Source of the DNA: Phycisphaerae bacterium
GTDB lineage: Bacteria > Planctomycetota > Phycisphaerae > Phycisphaerales > SM1A02
DNA: 42,521 nt
NCBI GenBank assembly: GCA_002722935.1
Contig: PBMX01000003.1
Location: 9,612 to 52,132 of the forward strand
Direction of reading: 5' to 3'
Part shown: piece by piece, positions 41,001-42,521 of the stretch
Layout of the letters: each line of letters starts with the position of its first letter
Position numbering within the stretch: position 1 is the first letter of the stretch
Position numbers and translations under genes: made by a program
Notes under the pieces: generated by a model
Databases searched by the model: none
What the model saw: only the letters and a program-made list of their open reading frames with translations
Told to the model about the DNA's origin: nothing

Positions 41001-41567
41001 GAAGCGATCGAATTGGGCCAGTTGCCATTCCTCGAGGAAGCCCAGCCTGGAAATGACGTCGTCGAGCATTTTCCGACGTTCATCGAGCTCATCCTCGAGT
41101 TTCTCCACCGAGATGATCGGGCCATGGGCGTCATGGTTCCGCCGTGTGACGAGTTCGTCGATCGCCTTCTTTGCCCCCGGGTAGACTGCAAGAGCTTCCG
41201 GGAGGGTGGATTTCAGGCCATGCTTCTTCGTGAACTCGGCCAGTGTTCGCAGGAGGGCGACCCATTTGCCCAGCGACATCTGTTCCATGCCGACCCGGTG
41301 CAGTTCGGCAAGGGTTTCGTTCGCCTTCTCCGAAGTGATGGCGGCAAGAAAATCATCCTTCGTTTCTTCGGATTTCGCTTCCTCCGCCTCCTCCTCGAGG
41401 CCGGCAACGAGATCGAGCAGGTCACCGACGGCGATGGCGCCGAGGAGGCTGAGCGTGTTCTCCAGCGCGATCCGGAGCATGTCCTTTCGCTGGGGGTTCC
41501 CCGGAGTGGCCATGGCCAGAGGCGAGGCGATAGGGCTGGGCAGGTAGGAGAGAGGGTCTGCAGTCAT
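38082..41567 (-). CDS. Large soluble protein with HEPN-like and Ig-like domains, partner of the STAND ATPase
   Basis: ATG at 41567 is preferred to 41738, which lacks support; 1161 residues. No signal peptide or clear membrane segment is seen. Residues ~30-180 are helical and contain the RN-x3-H sequence RNHDAH (143-148), preceded by ELVTRR and followed by a coiled helix. This is like HEPN-type or DUF4145-like modules beside kinases and defence ATPases. Residues ~190-290 form a small beta domain (CYFGTRYVAGG, LIRLLPLAIVAPID). Two beta-sandwiches resembling CARDB/DUF11 Ig-like domains cover ~318-425 and ~450-563 (FEFEVILHNIGLGRATDVETYI). The last 600 residues (AKYHKERGQRNVLSFVNGDIPF, RYTLIVNVKSGAPGMSKGG, RLISWTRRYNKVSPLVVSG) match nothing I recognise. 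Weak ribosome-binding site, possibly with TACGAT upstream. Its GTGA overlap with the STAND gene suggests a stoichiometric pair. Confidence 0.72.
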   Translation of the reverse strand: MTADPLSYLPSPIASPLAMATPGNPQRKDMLRIALENTLSLLGAIAVGDLLDLVAGLEEEAEEAKSEETKDDFLAAITSEKANETLAELHRVGMEQMSLGKWVALLRTLAEFTKKHGLKSTLPEALAVYPGAKKAIDELVTRRNHDAHGPIISVEKLEDELDERRKMLDDVISRLGFLEEWQLAQFDRFEINGTEQCYFGTRYVAGGTTPIEVKTPGIMIPVSEPVLLNGKRTSLIRLLPLAIVAPIDGEQNTELSLYSKEIKKNSNMLGFLSIAGTSTIDVSKWLVNHGVNLPARRQLFERLFKSAELITPNIEASLELSSLEMTVGDGVPAELTMTLNNQRDSTTLESLSAVTNLPSTLRFMPEQEQGELVDERRIEVEWPSMETGSKHSAIFKVEAVAQGAENIPPATITFQYRGTESADAAEDSGTIEVDGPTTQVIDPNSDDALIPIVNVHRLLHPSAGEQEIEIGDRFEFEVILHNIGLGRATDVETYILVPEGLQVLDGPEHVLVNLAPGESRRMRWSIRARKPGIYQVRICDVVYKDLSGRRHATECSEEYRFLVKSNKRRQFRFAVREVVSDLQITDSEEILIASMLEGLKEQLPDDSERESLRAAAETDAIIEIVRDAVNGVAREKGIQVREQVFTETKWQAKYHKERGQRNVLSFVNGDIPFFAIDFTESGEGRIFLHSFDIPGGEGAPFRSRDEGLGIYATNRVVNGTLDTCLAWEDIRRDSKFGLPFIKGWVGRCLNRIEKQYRPWESVASTFALAIGGRSVHRWQRYEIMVPDQVKNNQCLQDIADPSGAYRCCAWVFQAEKDPTRYTLIVNVKSGAPGMSKGGVKWVQAQHAEGRWPETRFYRSLAKKPGFPEPATRDSYWLGCEIEWKSPEDDDVIDAAASQLIEIARMSFARDADKTETATHGKGKAEIPMLSRGDDGNNWLDHRLEDLFEARIGLRMAHTTAAAIRGSLEFFMLTESAATGSPSTSMGRIKTGGGAGELWLNWYEGMDPDLPIASSMELDPANWGKPEKVPDAIRLDSMFRVDSETIDRDLFNQWIDGVIAASRSTLVPAWPAFALDAILEKVHLCEPGLQRLLKMLENGARTIPDLRAEAGEEGKKIQLSINRLISWTRRYNKVSPLVVSGSLPDGIDIHPAYRDALLAGTP

Positions 41568-41801
41568 CCGTGGTTCCAATCGTAGGCCACACCGGCATCT
41601 CCGCTTGATCTCTGACCGGACAGGATAACCCGAAATACGGGTTCGTTCAGGAGACCGCATGGTGTTCCTGATCCGGGCAGCAGGCCTGGTCGATGCGTGA
41701 CGCATCAAAACGGACCCTGCACGCCGATCCAGGTCCACCTGGCTCGACCCGGTCGAGGCTCAAGGCCTTCAGTTCCCCCTCGATATGGTCGGGCCGTGGC
41801 T

Positions 41802-42278
41802 TCAGGCAGGGGTGACGATCACGATTTCGTCCCTCGTGTACTCGTCATCTTCTTCAACCTGGTAGCGAAGGTACGTGGCACCATTGAACGCCCCACGAGG
41901 GTTGCCGAACTCACCGAACTCCGAGTCGAGCGGTTCGATGTAATTCGCCTGATCCCCGGTTCCATGGATGAAGTGGGTCCAGGCCGTCTCGAGTACCTGG
42001 TTGGGCGCGTGCCCGGGAAACAAGCCAACGAAACCCTGGAGTGGTTCCAGGATTCGCGAGCAGACTTCGGACCAGGTCTCCAGGTCGATCGATCGAGGAT
42101 CGTCGATGACGGCTTCAAGGGCCGCTTCACTCTCGAGGCAGGAAATGTCCCCCGACTCGCTGCAAATGAACAAGGTGAACTCCAGGCCGCCGAAGCTTCC
42201 GGGGTCCCCGCACTCGATTCGCTCCTCCTGGCAGTCCTTCGGAACGAGGCCGATCGTCAGTATGTGTTTCATGCTCAT
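41802..42278 (-). CDS. Protein of unknown function, 158 residues
   Basis: Start at ATG 42278 (GGGAG nine bases upstream) instead of 42335. It is acidic and rich in aromatic and beta-type segments (FGGLEFTLFICSESGD, LETWSEVCSRILEPL, ATYLRYQVEEDDEYTRDEIVIV), with four Cys. No signal peptide or known motif. It precedes the two-large-gene operon on the same strand by 234 bases; an inverted repeat (CTCGAC/GTCGAG at 41743-41757) in the gap lacks a T run, so co-transcription is undecided. Confidence 0.6.
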   Translation of the reverse strand: MSMKHILTIGLVPKDCQEERIECGDPGSFGGLEFTLFICSESGDISCLESEAALEAVIDDPRSIDLETWSEVCSRILEPLQGFVGLFPGHAPNQVLETAWTHFIHGTGDQANYIEPLDSEFGEFGNPRGAFNGATYLRYQVEEDDEYTRDEIVIVTPA

Positions 42279-42408
42279 GGTCCGTGGCTCCCGCCTGGCG
42301 ATCGATGCGAATCCACTTGCGGCCGGGAGTCGCATTCGGTCATCCTACAGATACCCGGTGGCCTTGATGATCAGGGTATGATCATGTTTCAAGTTGATGA
42401 CCTTATCA

Positions 42409-42521
42409 ATGAAGTCGCACCTTACACAACGCGCCCGGTTGAACATTCCAATGAGCCGCCGGGCATTCCTCAATACCGCGACGGCCGCGTCCCTGACGCT
42501 GGCACTGCCGCGGCTCTCGGC
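42409..42521 (+). CDS. Tat-exported protein, N-terminal fragment (cut by window edge)
   Basis: The frame starts at ATG 42409 or, better, 42451 (MSRRAFLNTATAASLTLALPRLS). The second start gives a twin-arginine motif S-R-R-A-F-L with a hydrophobic stretch, typical of Planctomycetota exported oxidoreductases and sulfatase-like proteins. The rest lies outside the window, so the family cannot be named. A TATGAT at 42377-42382 is a possible -10 for it. The track did not list this ORF because it is open at the edge. Confidence 0.6.
   Translation, partial: MKSHLTQRARLNIPMSRRAFLNTATAASLTLALPRLS

Noticed and set aside
41741-41760. Inverted repeat CTCGAC/GTCGAG as a terminator
   Set aside because: Only six base pairs and no T tract on either side, so not called.

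Overview
The window reads as a gene-dense, high-GC chromosome segment from a Planctomycetota bacterium, most likely of the class Phycisphaerae. The main clue is two secreted proteins ending in the paired 'DVDGNGSVDINDLLAVISGWG'-type dockerin-like module that is typical of that group. Supporting clues are a Tat-type 'SRRAFLNTA' start, several proteins built of short repeats, and many lipoproteins and signal peptides. I see no rRNA, tRNA, CRISPR array, insertion sequence or prophage. The taxonomic call is an inference from protein style.

Layout. (1) 1-4742, minus: a glycan or cell-surface operon with a GTG-started NAD-dependent sugar epimerase, a glutamine-hydrolysing asparagine-synthetase-type amidotransferase, an ABC-exporter-like membrane protein whose nucleotide-binding part looks decayed, and the start of a sulfotransferase-like gene cut by the window edge. 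(2) 4869-5669, minus: a secreted dockerin-type protein. (3) 5772-7348, plus: a probable metal-handling set (Cys-rich exported peptide, exported HMA-domain protein, outer-membrane beta-barrel candidate). (4) 7367-11334: an accessory-looking stretch flanked by two same-strand paralogous genes for a small membrane protein. It holds an acidic protein with an uninterrupted Glu12-Asp6 run, a membrane-anchored Mrr-type nuclease and a tandem-duplicated small gene pair. (5) 11368-12294, minus: a cation-efflux (CDF) transporter. (6) 12370-21260: two divergent gene sets sharing one intergenic region. The minus set is a COG3014-like lipoprotein, an LpoB-like lipoprotein and an 854-residue protein with a FlgT-like C-terminal half. 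The plus set is a 640-residue exported protein, a paralogue of the N-terminal half of the 854-residue protein, and a small acidic protein. This resembles the recurring LpoB/COG3014/LPP20 lipoprotein neighbourhood, in an unusual fused and duplicated form.

(7) 21279-26528: GNAT acetyltransferase, TPR protein, a repeat-built exported protein, a 55-residue ORF and an ATP-grasp enzyme. (8) 26616-33480: a large exported beta-propeller/HYDIN-like/FG-GAP/dockerin protein, a beta-lactamase-family serine hydrolase, an EamA transporter overlapping a GH18 lipoprotein, an exported endonuclease/exonuclease/phosphatase, and a small lipoprotein with five 11-residue repeats. (9) 33520-41567, minus: the most intriguing locus. 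Three genes are tightly coupled (GTGA overlap, then TGA directly abutting ATG). They encode a 1161-residue soluble protein with a HEPN-like RN-x3-H region and two Ig-like domains, a 1420-residue protein with an exported sensor region, about seven membrane helices, a STAND-type P-loop ATPase and TPR-like repeats, and a YdhR-like small protein. I suggest it is a membrane-sensing STAND NTPase system for signalling or defence; that role is an inference. (10) 41802-42521: a small unknown protein and the start of a Tat-exported protein cut by the window edge.

Many starts were moved inward from the ORF track to fit Shine-Dalgarno spacing, signal peptides or operon junctions. Several genes start at GTG, and a few have a -10-like hexamer 6-7 bases before the start, suggesting leaderless transcripts.
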